Below, in pieces: positions 24,422 through 31,982 of a stretch of DNA of 64,000 nt; position 1 is the stretch's first letter, and each line of letters starts with the position of its first letter. The position numbers and the translations under genes were made by a program. Source of the DNA: Algoriphagus iocasae. Its GTDB lineage: Bacteria > Bacteroidota > Bacteroidia > Cytophagales > Cyclobacteriaceae. The stretch is taken from assembly GCF_014206875.1 (NCBI RefSeq), contig NZ_JACIJO010000002.1, positions 558,001-622,000 on the forward strand, in the 5' to 3' direction. The notes under the pieces were generated by a model. That model was not told the origin of the DNA, searched no databases, and saw only the letters and a list, made by a program, of their open reading frames with translations.

Positions 24422-25577
24422 AAAGTAGCGTTCCAATTGGTGCAATATTTCCAACATTAGTATTAGTAAGTTCTGCATTATATCTGTTATTAATTCGTTG
24501 TTGTTCCGACACTGTTAGCGTATTTTTAAAAACATCAGTTTCATGGAGACCTCCCCATGCCATATCTTTAAAATATTGATCGCCAATTAAACTAACATTG
24601 TAGCCTACACTTGAAGCATAATTTTTTAACTCAAAAGCTATATCATTCAGGAATTTTGTTTCTACATATAAATTATGATGGACAGGATTTAAGTCCGCTC
24701 CACCATAAATTGCTATATAATCATTTAGCAAACAGTTTAAATCACAATCACTTGGGTATTCTAACTCATATACTAAATATGCATGTAGTACTTCATGCAT
24801 AGTAGATCGTGCCATCGAAAGATCTGTAGCATTTGTAATGGCAGATTGGTTAAAATTTACTACTGCATAATTATTTGTAAGTTGCGGGTTTGTGCAAGCG
24901 GTAGCTGGTCCACAGTTTCCATATTGAAATCTCAAATTATATGGAACCGATGTATTTACTTCATCATTAAATAAACTGAATATTTTCTTAATTTGAGTTT
25001 GGGTTCCTCCCATTATATCTTCAATTAGTTCTTGATGACATGCAGAAAGTCCAGATTTATCTATTTCAAAAATTCTATAATTAGAACTACTTCCACCTCC
25101 GCCACCGCTACCAGAACATATTTCTTCTGTCCAAGTATATATTAATGTAGGAGTGTTACATACTACACTTGAAGAACTATTATAATAACAGCTTCCTTCA
25201 TAATATCCAAATGTAACAGTTTCACAATCCAATGGCATGTTTGCATTAGGATTAGATTCTATTCTATAAAAATCAAAACCCATTGATTTTAGGTTTTTAT
25301 CAAATTTCATAAACCTGACATAGCTATTTTCCTTTTTACTCTTTATTAAGTCTCCAAAAGATTCTTCTTTTATTTTAAAATTTGACTCCAAACTAATGTA
25401 ATGGTAGTCTTCTGCCGTAGTTTTTGAGATCAGCAATCTCGTTTCGTGATTTGAAAACTTACTTATAAATCCATTCAAAGAATTTATCAAGGGAACTTCT
25501 ATAAATTTCCCTCCAATAATAGCTCTACTCCAATCCAGCTCGATTGGAAGGTTTTCGAAAGTCGTTTTACCCGCCAC
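24414..25577 (-). CDS. HEXXH metallopeptidase-like protein of the cassette (mature region)
   Basis: A 387-residue frame from an internal GTG at 25577; the natural start is probably further upstream (see 25578-25716). It has an N-terminal domain, a Cys-containing middle (CETVTFGYYEGSCYYNSSSS), a Gly/Ser linker SGSGGGGGSSS (155-165) and a C-terminal zincin-like domain with the motif STMHEVLHAYLVYELEYP (His261, Glu262, His265). A possible third ligand is His300 or His301 in LNPVHHNLYVETKF, and KDMAWGGLHETDVFK follows. I recall many unnamed Bacteroidota lipoproteins with this linker, HEXXHAYL and AWGGL architecture. Peptidase activity and target are unproven. It overlaps the small lipoprotein gene. 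Confidence 0.75.
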   Translation of the reverse strand: MAGKTTFENLPIELDWSRAIIGGKFIEVPLINSLNGFISKFSNHETRLLISKTTAEDYHYISLESNFKIKEESFGDLIKSKKENSYVRFMKFDKNLKSMGFDFYRIESNPNANMPLDCETVTFGYYEGSCYYNSSSSVVCNTPTLIYTWTEEICSGSGGGGGSSSNYRIFEIDKSGLSACHQELIEDIMGGTQTQIKKIFSLFNDEVNTSVPYNLRFQYGNCGPATACTNPQLTNNYAVVNFNQSAITNATDLSMARSTMHEVLHAYLVYELEYPSDCDLNCLLNDYIAIYGGADLNPVHHNLYVETKFLNDIAFELKNYASSVGYNVSLIGDQYFKDMAWGGLHETDVFKNTLTVSEQQRINNRYNAELTNTNVGNIAPIGTLLCD

Positions 25578-25716
25578 TTCAAGATCTATAAAGTTTCGAA
25601 TGGTTTGTAATTCATCTTGAGGAATTACCGGGTCTTGCTCCTGTGTACAGGAAAAAAATATCAGATTTAAAATAAGAACAAATACCCAACTTATAGACTT
25701 ACTTCAATAATTGCAT
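25578..25716 (-). pseudogene. Frameshifted lipoprotein signal peptide of the HEXXH gene
   Basis: Upstream of the GTG the open frame continues as SISWVFVLILNLIFFSCTQE, a complete lipoprotein signal with lipobox FFSC, but it has no start codon before an in-frame TGA. An ATG at 25714-25716 begins MQLLK and then hits TAA. The two frames meet at AAGTAAGT (25697-25704 on the plus strand as ACTTACTT). Removing one AAGT unit, or one T, joins them into MQLLKSISWVF or MQLLKKSISWVF, an excellent SPII signal. The gene therefore appears to carry a 4-bp duplication that destroys export, unless a non-ATG start or sequencing error is involved. Confidence 0.65.
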
Positions 25717-25861
25717 TTGGGGAGGTGTAAATTGTTTTTCATAAAATAGAAATAGTTGATTAATTAAAAATTTCTTCAATTAATAGGTTTTCTAATTAAT
25801 ATCAAATTCCAGCACCTAAATTCCCTTCAGATTACAAAACTTACTAAAAAAAGAAGAGTTG

Positions 25862-25976
25862 TATCTTTACCCTCATGATTCCCGCTTCAAAACATGCCTC
25901 CATCATCAAATCCACAGCCAATCGGCTGGGTTTTGACTTTTGTGGGATAGCAAAAGCGGGATTTTTGGAAGAGGAA
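25862..25976 (+). repeat. Direct repeat copy B, the 5' end of intact queG
   Basis: The second copy of the 115-bp repeat, continuous with the full-length queG gene. Differences from copy A include Thr/Ile, Asn/His and Met/Leu codons and two synonymous changes. It marks the right boundary of the insert. Confidence 0.95.
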
Positions 25977-26810
25977 GCTCGCAGACTGGAAGAATGGCTG
26001 AACCGGAATTATAATGGCGAAATGGGTTATTTGGCCAATCACTTTGACAAACGCCTGGATCCGACCAAACTTGTGGAAGGTGCGAAATCGGTGGTTTCTC
26101 TCATTTATAATTATTACCCCGAAAATAAACTCCCAGAAAAACCAGAGGATATCAAACTTGCTAAATATGCTTACGGCGAAGATTATCACTTGGTCATTCG
26201 AGACAAGCTCAATGAATTTCTGGGAATCCTCAGAGATGAAATTGGGGAAATAGATGGGCGAGGCTTTGTAGATTCTGCACCAGTGATGGAGCGTCAATGG
26301 GCTCAAAAAGCCGGTTTAGGCTGGCTTGGAAAAAATAGTTTATTGCTCAATCGGGAAATGGGCAGTTTCTTTTTTCTGGCCGAACTGATCATTGATTTGG
26401 ACGTAACTCCCGACACACCTTTAGCAAAGGATTACTGCGGTACTTGCACCGCCTGCATCGATGCCTGCCCCACAGATGCAATTGTGGAAAATGGAGTGAT
26501 TGACGGTTCCCGTTGTATTTCTTATTTGACGATTGAATTGAAAGATGCCATCCCTGCGGAGTTCAAAGGAAAGATGGAAAACTGGGCTTTCGGCTGTGAT
26601 ATCTGTCAGGACGTGTGTCCTTGGAACCGCTTCTCTAAACCTCACCACGAAACAAAATTCAAACCTCATCCTGAGTTGGCAGAATTTACCAATCGTGACT
26701 GGCAGGAGATCACAGAAGAAACTTTCCGCAAAGTTTTTAAAAAATCAGCCGTAAAGCGCACTAAACTTGCTGGACTAAAAAGAAATGTCGACTTTCTAAA
26801 TACGAAATAA
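25875..26810 (+). CDS. queG: Epoxyqueuosine reductase
   Basis: Reduces epoxyqueuosine to queuosine in the wobble position of GUN tRNAs, the last step of queuosine synthesis; the enzyme uses cobalamin and two 4Fe-4S clusters. The 311 residues show [20 protein letters not shown] at the N-terminus, the [20 protein letters not shown] active-site stretch with the conserved Asp, and clusters [16 protein letters not shown] and [11 protein letters not shown]. The C-terminal HEAT-like extension of longer QueG proteins is absent, as usual in Bacteroidota. The ATG lies 13 bp into direct repeat B, so the present leader is cassette-derived DNA. Confidence 0.95.
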   Translation: MIPASKHASIIKSTANRLGFDFCGIAKAGFLEEEARRLEEWLNRNYNGEMGYLANHFDKRLDPTKLVEGAKSVVSLIYNYYPENKLPEKPEDIKLAKYAYGEDYHLVIRDKLNEFLGILRDEIGEIDGRGFVDSAPVMERQWAQKAGLGWLGKNSLLLNREMGSFFFLAELIIDLDVTPDTPLAKDYCGTCTACIDACPTDAIVENGVIDGSRCISYLTIELKDAIPAEFKGKMENWAFGCDICQDVCPWNRFSKPHHETKFKPHPELAEFTNRDWQEITEETFRKVFKKSAVKRTKLAGLKRNVDFLNTK

Positions 26811-26827
26811 CCAGATCCGAAATTCTT

Positions 26828-27940
26828 ATGAGTCCTCAAGTACCCAACTTAAAATCAGTTCAGAAGCTTTTCAAACCCAAAAAGAAGAAGAAAAAGAAGA
26901 CTCATAAAATTGGGTTGCCTCCAGGTGCTTTAATTTATACTGGAGAGAAAAAGCTCGATAATGTATTGATCAACATTATTACTTATGACGAAGTGGACCT
27001 TTACGAGGAATCCATACTTCTCGATCAGCTGGAGGAGCATCTAAAGCTGAAGAAAAATGTACTCTGGATTGATATCATAGGCCTGCATGATGTAGAGTTG
27101 CTGGAGAAAATCGGTTTGTTATTTGGGATCCATAAGCTTACCATGGAGGATATTCTGAATGTGGATCAGCGTCCTAAAATGGAAGCTTTTGAGGATTATC
27201 TTTTTGCCGCCATGAAGATGATCCAGTGTGAATCGCCAGAAGCTCCAATAGACGATGAGCAGATCAGCTTTGTGTTGAAAGATGGTGTTTTGCTCACATT
27301 TCAGGAGAAAAAAGGAGATGTATTTGACTTTGTCCGTAGTCGCTTGGCAGATCCAAAACGAGCAATTCGTCAGCGAAAGGCAGATTATTTACTTTATGCT
27401 TTGCTGGATGCAGTGATTGATAATTACTTCATCGTGATGGAAAATGTGGGTGAGCGAATTGAAAATCTGGAATCCCAGGCCATGACTGCTCCAGGCAATG
27501 AAACTCTCAATTCACTCTACAGTCAGAGACGTGAAATGATGGATCTGCGAAGAACAGTATATCCTCTCCGGGAAGTAATAGGTTCTTTTGATAAATATGC
27601 AGATGACAAAATCAGCCCGGAAACCAGACCTTTCATCCGGGATCTCTACGAAAACACCATTCAGGTGATTGAGACGATGGAAGTTTTCCGTGATATGTCT
27701 TCGGGTGTGTTGGATTTATATATGAACAGCCTTTCCAATCGCATGAATAATATCATGAAAGTGCTCACCATCATCTCCACAATCTTTATTCCGCTGAGTT
27801 TTGTAGCAGGAGTCTATGGGATGAATTTTGACAATATGCCTGAGCTTCATTGGAAATATGGCTATTTCTATGTGATCGGAGGCATGGGTATTTCCGTGCT
27901 CGGAATGTTGTTTTATTTCCGCAAGAAAAATTGGCTGTAG
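26828..27940 (+). CDS. corA: CorA family magnesium/cobalt transporter
   Basis: A pentameric divalent-cation channel of the inner membrane. The 370 residues comprise a Lys-rich N-terminus (KKKKKKTHK, about residues 18-26) and a cytoplasmic alpha/beta funnel with HKLTMEDILNVDQRPKME. A long stalk helix and two C-terminal membrane helices follow: TIISTIFIPLSFVAGVYGMN with the GMN selectivity motif, and YFYVIGGMGISVLGMLFYF. A short basic tail (RKKNWL) ends the protein. It starts 17 bp after queG, so the two are probably co-transcribed. Mg2+ is the usual substrate; cobalt transport is possible for the family. Confidence 0.95.
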   Translation: MSPQVPNLKSVQKLFKPKKKKKKKTHKIGLPPGALIYTGEKKLDNVLINIITYDEVDLYEESILLDQLEEHLKLKKNVLWIDIIGLHDVELLEKIGLLFGIHKLTMEDILNVDQRPKMEAFEDYLFAAMKMIQCESPEAPIDDEQISFVLKDGVLLTFQEKKGDVFDFVRSRLADPKRAIRQRKADYLLYALLDAVIDNYFIVMENVGERIENLESQAMTAPGNETLNSLYSQRREMMDLRRTVYPLREVIGSFDKYADDKISPETRPFIRDLYENTIQVIETMEVFRDMSSGVLDLYMNSLSNRMNNIMKVLTIISTIFIPLSFVAGVYGMNFDNMPELHWKYGYFYVIGGMGISVLGMLFYFRKKNWL

Positions 27941-27941
27941 C

Positions 27942-28346
27942 TTATTGAAGCTTTAGAATCACCTTCTTTTCTCCATCTTTTAGTAGAAGTTGCCCACCTG
28001 TCTGCTGGTAATATCTTACAGAAGCGAGGGTTTCAATAAACTTATTTTCGAAAGCTGTATTCTGACAAGCCATTCTCGTAGCTCCGATTTCACCAAACTT
28101 CAAGGTGCTTTTCTTACCAATTTCGTAAGGGCCAAATATCCTGTTACAACCTCCAAAACCCGTGATTTCCTGGTCATCTGAGTCAAAAATCAAATGCGCA
28201 TCCTGCACAGATCCAGAAGTCTGAATTGGAATACCACGCAGTTCTATTACTGTCCATTGCTTATTATCCCATTTAGAATCTGGGAAAGTTTTGGAACTAC
28301 AGGAAACTATAAAAAGCAGTGAAACTAAGTAAAGTATATTTTTCAT
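27942..28346 (-). CDS. META-domain (HslJ-like) lipoprotein
   Basis: A 134-residue lipoprotein from the ATG at 28344-28346, with signal KNILYLVSLLFIVSCSSKTF and lipobox IVSC. The single META domain begins at about residue 30 (NKQWTVIELRGIPI) and includes the GFGGCNRIFGPYEI motif, SLKFGEIGATRMAC-like strand and FIETLASVRYY. META proteins are linked to heat shock or novobiocin tolerance in enterobacteria, without a defined activity. An upstream in-frame ATG at 28364 would lengthen the n-region unnaturally. Its stop is 1 bp from the convergent corA stop. Confidence 0.85.
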   Translation of the reverse strand: MKNILYLVSLLFIVSCSSKTFPDSKWDNKQWTVIELRGIPIQTSGSVQDAHLIFDSDDQEITGFGGCNRIFGPYEIGKKSTLKFGEIGATRMACQNTAFENKFIETLASVRYYQQTGGQLLLKDGEKKVILKLQ

Positions 28347-28417
28347 GTTTGGTCTAGTTTCCATTTATAACACAGAAACTAAGCCAAATTCACAAATAAA
28401 TCCTTTGTAAGATTGAA

Positions 28418-29275
28418 TTAGAAAGCTTTCAAACTTATATCCATGCTTTGCACAGAATGAGTCAAAGCTCCCATTGATATAAAATCGACTCCACATTCTG
28501 CTACCTCCACAAGAGTCTCTTCGGTGATTCCTCCAGAAGCTTCGGTTTTGAATTTATCTCCTACCATCTCCACTGCTTTTTTCATCGTAGCATAATCCAT
28601 GTTATCCAGCATGATAAAATCAATGCCTCCCACTTCGATAACTTCTGCCACTTCTTCCAGAGTCCTAGTTTCCACTTCTATCTTTAGGTCAAGATTATTT
28701 GCTTTGAGATAGGATTTTGTTTGGGTGATAGCAGCTGTGATGCCTCCTGCAAAATCGACATGATTGTCTTTCAGCATGACCATGTCGTACAGAGCAAATC
28801 GGTGATTGATCCCTCCACCGATGTGAACCGCCCACTTTTCCATTAATCGGAAGTTTGGAGTTGTTTTTCGGGTATCCATCAACCGGGCTTTGGTATGAAG
28901 GATTTTTTCAGTCAATCGATGCGTCAAAGTAGCGATTCCGGACATTCGCTGCATACAATTCAAAACCAATCTCTCAGAAGATAAAATAGAGGCAGAGGAT
29001 CCTTTGACGATCAAACCGATGTCACCAAAATGAACTGGATCTCCATCTGATTTTAACATTTCCACTTCCAGGCTGGAGTCATACATGGAAAAGATTTTTT
29101 CTGCTAATTCCATTCCGGCAATAATACCATCGCCTTTGATCAGCAACTTAGCCTGTCCTTTTTTACCTGCAGGAATAGATGCAAGAGAAGAATAATCACC
29201 CGGTCCTATATCTTCCTGAAATGCGGATCGGATAAAATTTTGGACGGCATCTTCCGTCAAGTAGGCTGGTTTCAT
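28418..29275 (-). CDS. nadC: Nicotinate-nucleotide pyrophosphorylase (carboxylating)
   Basis: Condenses quinolinate with PRPP to give nicotinate mononucleotide in de novo NAD synthesis. The 285-residue length is standard. Characteristic motifs are EDIGPGDYSSLASIP, ERLVLNCMQRMSGIATLT, DTRKTTPNFRLMEKWAVHIG with the quinolinate-binding Arg and Lys, GGINHRFALYDMVMLKDNH, IEVETRTLEE, MLDNM and EASGGITEETL near the C-terminus. The DUF4783 gene lies just upstream on the same strand, an arrangement I recall in related genomes. Confidence 0.95.
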   Translation of the reverse strand: MKPAYLTEDAVQNFIRSAFQEDIGPGDYSSLASIPAGKKGQAKLLIKGDGIIAGMELAEKIFSMYDSSLEVEMLKSDGDPVHFGDIGLIVKGSSASILSSERLVLNCMQRMSGIATLTHRLTEKILHTKARLMDTRKTTPNFRLMEKWAVHIGGGINHRFALYDMVMLKDNHVDFAGGITAAITQTKSYLKANNLDLKIEVETRTLEEVAEVIEVGGIDFIMLDNMDYATMKKAVEMVGDKFKTEASGGITEETLVEVAECGVDFISMGALTHSVQSMDISLKAF

Positions 29276-29329
29276 GCTTCAAAATTAGGCAAAATGGCAA
29301 GCTGGAAGACAAAATTTTTCGAAAATGAT

Positions 29330-29725
29330 TTAACCTTTTACAAATTCAAGGCTATAAATTTTCAAATTTGAATCCTGCTGAGAAACCTTGATGAAAACTT
29401 TGAAAGTTCCCTGACCACTCAAATAATCTCCGATGTAGGAGCTAAGATTGGGATTTGTTTCGCTGCTGTAAACGATGCTAAAACCTTGAGAAGGGTTCTT
29501 TTTAAAAAATTCACGAATCACAATTTCGGCTTGACTTTTAGAATAACTTCCTTGTTGCCCATTGATATTCAAAGAGATACTCGACTCGAAAAATCTGGCT
29601 AAGTCATTGCTAGAGTTAGTATCAATCGCGGCAATTACGGAATCGATAGACAACTCCTTTGTTTCATTCTTGATCGGACTATGAAACAGCAAAAGGATTG
29701 AAAGAAGTAGGTTCAAAATCGCCAT
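29330..29725 (-). CDS. DUF4783 secreted protein
   Basis: A 131-residue protein with a hydrophobic N-terminus (AILNLLLSILLLFHSP) that looks like a signal peptide or anchor. The remainder is an NTF2-like alpha/beta domain: IDSVIAAIDTNSSNDLARFF, LNINGQQGSYSKSQAEIVIR, FFKKNPSQGFSIVYSSETN and a final KIYSLEFVKG. These match DUF4783, a Bacteroidota family of unknown role. The gene lies 54 bp upstream of nadC in the same orientation. Confidence 0.8.
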   Translation of the reverse strand: MAILNLLLSILLLFHSPIKNETKELSIDSVIAAIDTNSSNDLARFFESSISLNINGQQGSYSKSQAEIVIREFFKKNPSQGFSIVYSSETNPNLSSYIGDYLSGQGTFKVFIKVSQQDSNLKIYSLEFVKG

Positions 29726-29848
29726 CGACCTATCTTGGCAAATACTAAGCCAAAAAAAGAATTATTCTTGTGCTTATTAGGTTTGATAAAGTGAAAAGAC
29801 AAATCCTGTCAGGATTCGATTTTGAGTCGCGATTGGGTCTAAAATTAA

Positions 29849-29856
29849 TATATTTG
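29849..29856 (+). promoter_or_regulatory. Candidate -7 box directly before gpmI
   Basis: TATATTTG matches TAnnTTTG and ends 4 bp before the gpmI ATG. If used, it would give an almost leaderless transcript. A -33 TTTG is not at the ideal distance. Confidence 0.35.
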
Positions 29857-29860
29857 CTCC

Positions 29861-31384
29861 ATGGACAAGAAAGTACTTTTAATGATTTTGGATGGCTGGG
29901 GAATAGCCACCAACCCTTCAGTATCTGCAATAGACAAAGCGAATACTCCTTTTGTCGATAGCCTTTATTTAAAATACCCTCATGCCAAGCTGGAAGCTTC
30001 AGGATTGGCAGTGGGATTACCGGAAGGACAAATGGGAAACTCCGAAGTGGGTCACATGAATATCGGTGCCGGCAGAGTAGTCTACCAGGATCTTGTAAAA
30101 ATCAACCTTGCGGTAGAAAAAGGGGAGCTAAATCAGCACCCGGTATTGGTTGAAGCATTTGCCAAAGCAAAAGCAGCAAAGAAAAAAGCACACTTTATGG
30201 GATTGCTTTCGGATGGAGGAGTCCATGCCCATATCAATCACCTGAAAGGACTTTGTGATGCAGCCAAGGCCAATGGCTTAGAGGATGTATTTATCCATGC
30301 TTTCACGGACGGTAGAGATACAGACCCGAAAGGAGGAATAGGATATCTTCAAGATTTACAGGAGCATCTTACTCATTCTGCAGGACAAGTGGCGTCTGTA
30401 GTCGGAAGATACTATGCAATGGATCGTGATAATCGCTGGGAAAGAGTAAAACTCGCCTACGATGCCATGGTAAAAGGTGAAGGAGAGAAGTCAAAAGACA
30501 TCATCGCTGCCATGCGCAAATCCTATGAAAATGGCGTAACTGATGAATTTATCCGTCCGATTATCCATGTCGGTTCAGACAACAAGCCTTTAGCCACAAT
30601 CGAAGAAGGTGATTTGGTGATTTGTTTCAACTTCAGAACGGACCGAGGCAGAGAGATTTCTCAGGCGCTTACGCAAAGAGATTTTGAAGATTTCAATATG
30701 AAAAAGCTGAATGTTGATTACATCACATTCACTAATTATGATAATACATTCACCGGAGTGAAGGTTTTGTTTGACAAAGACAACCTTAACAATACCTTAG
30801 GAGAGGTGTTGGCAGATGCCGGAAAAAAACAGATCCGAATTGCTGAAACTGAGAAGTATCCTCACGTGACCTTCTTCTTCTCTGGAGGCCGGGAAGACGT
30901 ATTCGAGGGAGAAAGCCGATTGCTATGCCCATCTCCAAAAGTAGCGACTTACGATCTTCAGCCAGAAATGAGCGCATTTGAGATTGCTTCTAAAATCAAT
31001 CCGGAATTGAAGAAAAAGAGTGCCGATTTCATCTGCCTTAACTTTGCAAATGCGGATATGGTAGGACATACCGGAGTTTTTGATGCAGCAGTTAAGGCTT
31101 GTGAAGCGGTGGATAAATGTGCAGAAAGTGTAATCACAACCGCTTTGGAAAACGGATACACCACGATTGTTATCGCAGATCACGGAAACAGTGATATGAT
31201 GATCAATGAAGATGGAACACCAAATACAGCACATACTACCAATTTGGTTCCTTTCATCATGGTGGATAACAAAGACCAACTGCACGTGAAAGATGGCAAA
31301 TTGGGTGATTTGGCACCGACAATTTTGAAATTAATTGGAATCGATATTCCTCAAGACATGACTGGAGAAATCTTGTTGACATAA
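29861..31384 (+). CDS. gpmI: 2,3-bisphosphoglycerate-independent phosphoglycerate mutase
   Basis: Interconverts 3- and 2-phosphoglycerate in glycolysis, using two Mn2+ ions and a phosphoserine. The 507-residue length fits. The metal-binding LLMILDGWGIA opens the protein, followed by GLPEGQMGNSEVGHMNIGAG with the catalytic serine (about residue 61), FTDGRDTDPKGG, GRYYAMDRDNRWER, CFNFRTDRGREISQ, NFANADMVGHTGVFDA and VIADHGNSDMM. The ATG at 29861 is tight on the motif. It overlaps the next lipoprotein gene by 1 bp. Confidence 0.96.
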   Translation: MDKKVLLMILDGWGIATNPSVSAIDKANTPFVDSLYLKYPHAKLEASGLAVGLPEGQMGNSEVGHMNIGAGRVVYQDLVKINLAVEKGELNQHPVLVEAFAKAKAAKKKAHFMGLLSDGGVHAHINHLKGLCDAAKANGLEDVFIHAFTDGRDTDPKGGIGYLQDLQEHLTHSAGQVASVVGRYYAMDRDNRWERVKLAYDAMVKGEGEKSKDIIAAMRKSYENGVTDEFIRPIIHVGSDNKPLATIEEGDLVICFNFRTDRGREISQALTQRDFEDFNMKKLNVDYITFTNYDNTFTGVKVLFDKDNLNNTLGEVLADAGKKQIRIAETEKYPHVTFFFSGGREDVFEGESRLLCPSPKVATYDLQPEMSAFEIASKINPELKKKSADFICLNFANADMVGHTGVFDAAVKACEAVDKCAESVITTALENGYTTIVIADHGNSDMMINEDGTPNTAHTTNLVPFIMVDNKDQLHVKDGKLGDLAPTILKLIGIDIPQDMTGEILLT

Positions 31385-31947
31385 TGAAATTCAAATACAG
31401 TATTCTTATTGTTTCCTTCTTTCTGGCATTGACATCCTGTAATATCGGAGGGGGAAGTAGAGAAAATTTGGAAGTTTTACCCTATTTCGATCTGAAAGGA
31501 TACATGGAAGGGGCCGTCAAAGGACTTGAAGAAGCCAAAGTCACCAAAATTTCAAGGGTGAATGGCATAGACACTCAAGTCGAAGTAACCTTGACCGAAG
31601 AGCAATGGAGGGAAGAATTGGATGTTTTCTTTGAAGCAGATATCAATAAATCCTCTTTGTTAAACTCTTATGATACGAGGGTTAAAAATGAATATTTGAT
31701 TCATGAAATACTTCCTAATACAAAAGGAGTGGTTAAAAACATGACGATTTCCATCATCGATGACAAAGTACATTTGATTCAGGTGAAAATGGCCAGAGAG
31801 AATATTTTCTACAGCTCAGTGACCAATGCGGATCTGTATATTTCAAATAAAACACAGAAACTCGATCATTATAATATAGAAACCACTCAAAAAATCTGGT
31901 TTTTAAAACCCAACAATATAAAAATTTCGGGTTCACTAAGATTCTAA
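31384..31947 (+). CDS. Lipoprotein of unknown function downstream of gpmI
   Basis: A 187-residue protein with signal FKYSILIVSFFLALTSCNIG and lipobox LTSC. The mature part begins with a Gly/Ser stretch, then DLKGYMEGAVKGLEEAKVTK, VTLTEEQWREELDVFFEADI and a beta-rich C-terminus (DLYISNKTQKLDHYNIE). No named domain is recognised. Its start codon shares one base with the gpmI stop, so it is co-transcribed with gpmI; it ends at a strong bidirectional terminator. Confidence 0.7.
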   Translation: MKFKYSILIVSFFLALTSCNIGGGSRENLEVLPYFDLKGYMEGAVKGLEEAKVTKISRVNGIDTQVEVTLTEEQWREELDVFFEADINKSSLLNSYDTRVKNEYLIHEILPNTKGVVKNMTISIIDDKVHLIQVKMARENIFYSSVTNADLYISNKTQKLDHYNIETTQKIWFLKPNNIKISGSLRF

Positions 31948-31948
31948 A

Positions 31949-31982
31949 AAAATGGCTCTGGAAGTATCCAGAGCCATTTTTT
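31949..31982. terminator. Strong bidirectional terminator
   Basis: A perfect stem TGGCTCTGGA/TCCAGAGCCA with a 4-nt AGTA loop is flanked by A and T runs on both sides. It serves the gpmI-lipoprotein unit and the convergent amidase gene, whose stop codon lies directly at its edge. Confidence 0.88.
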
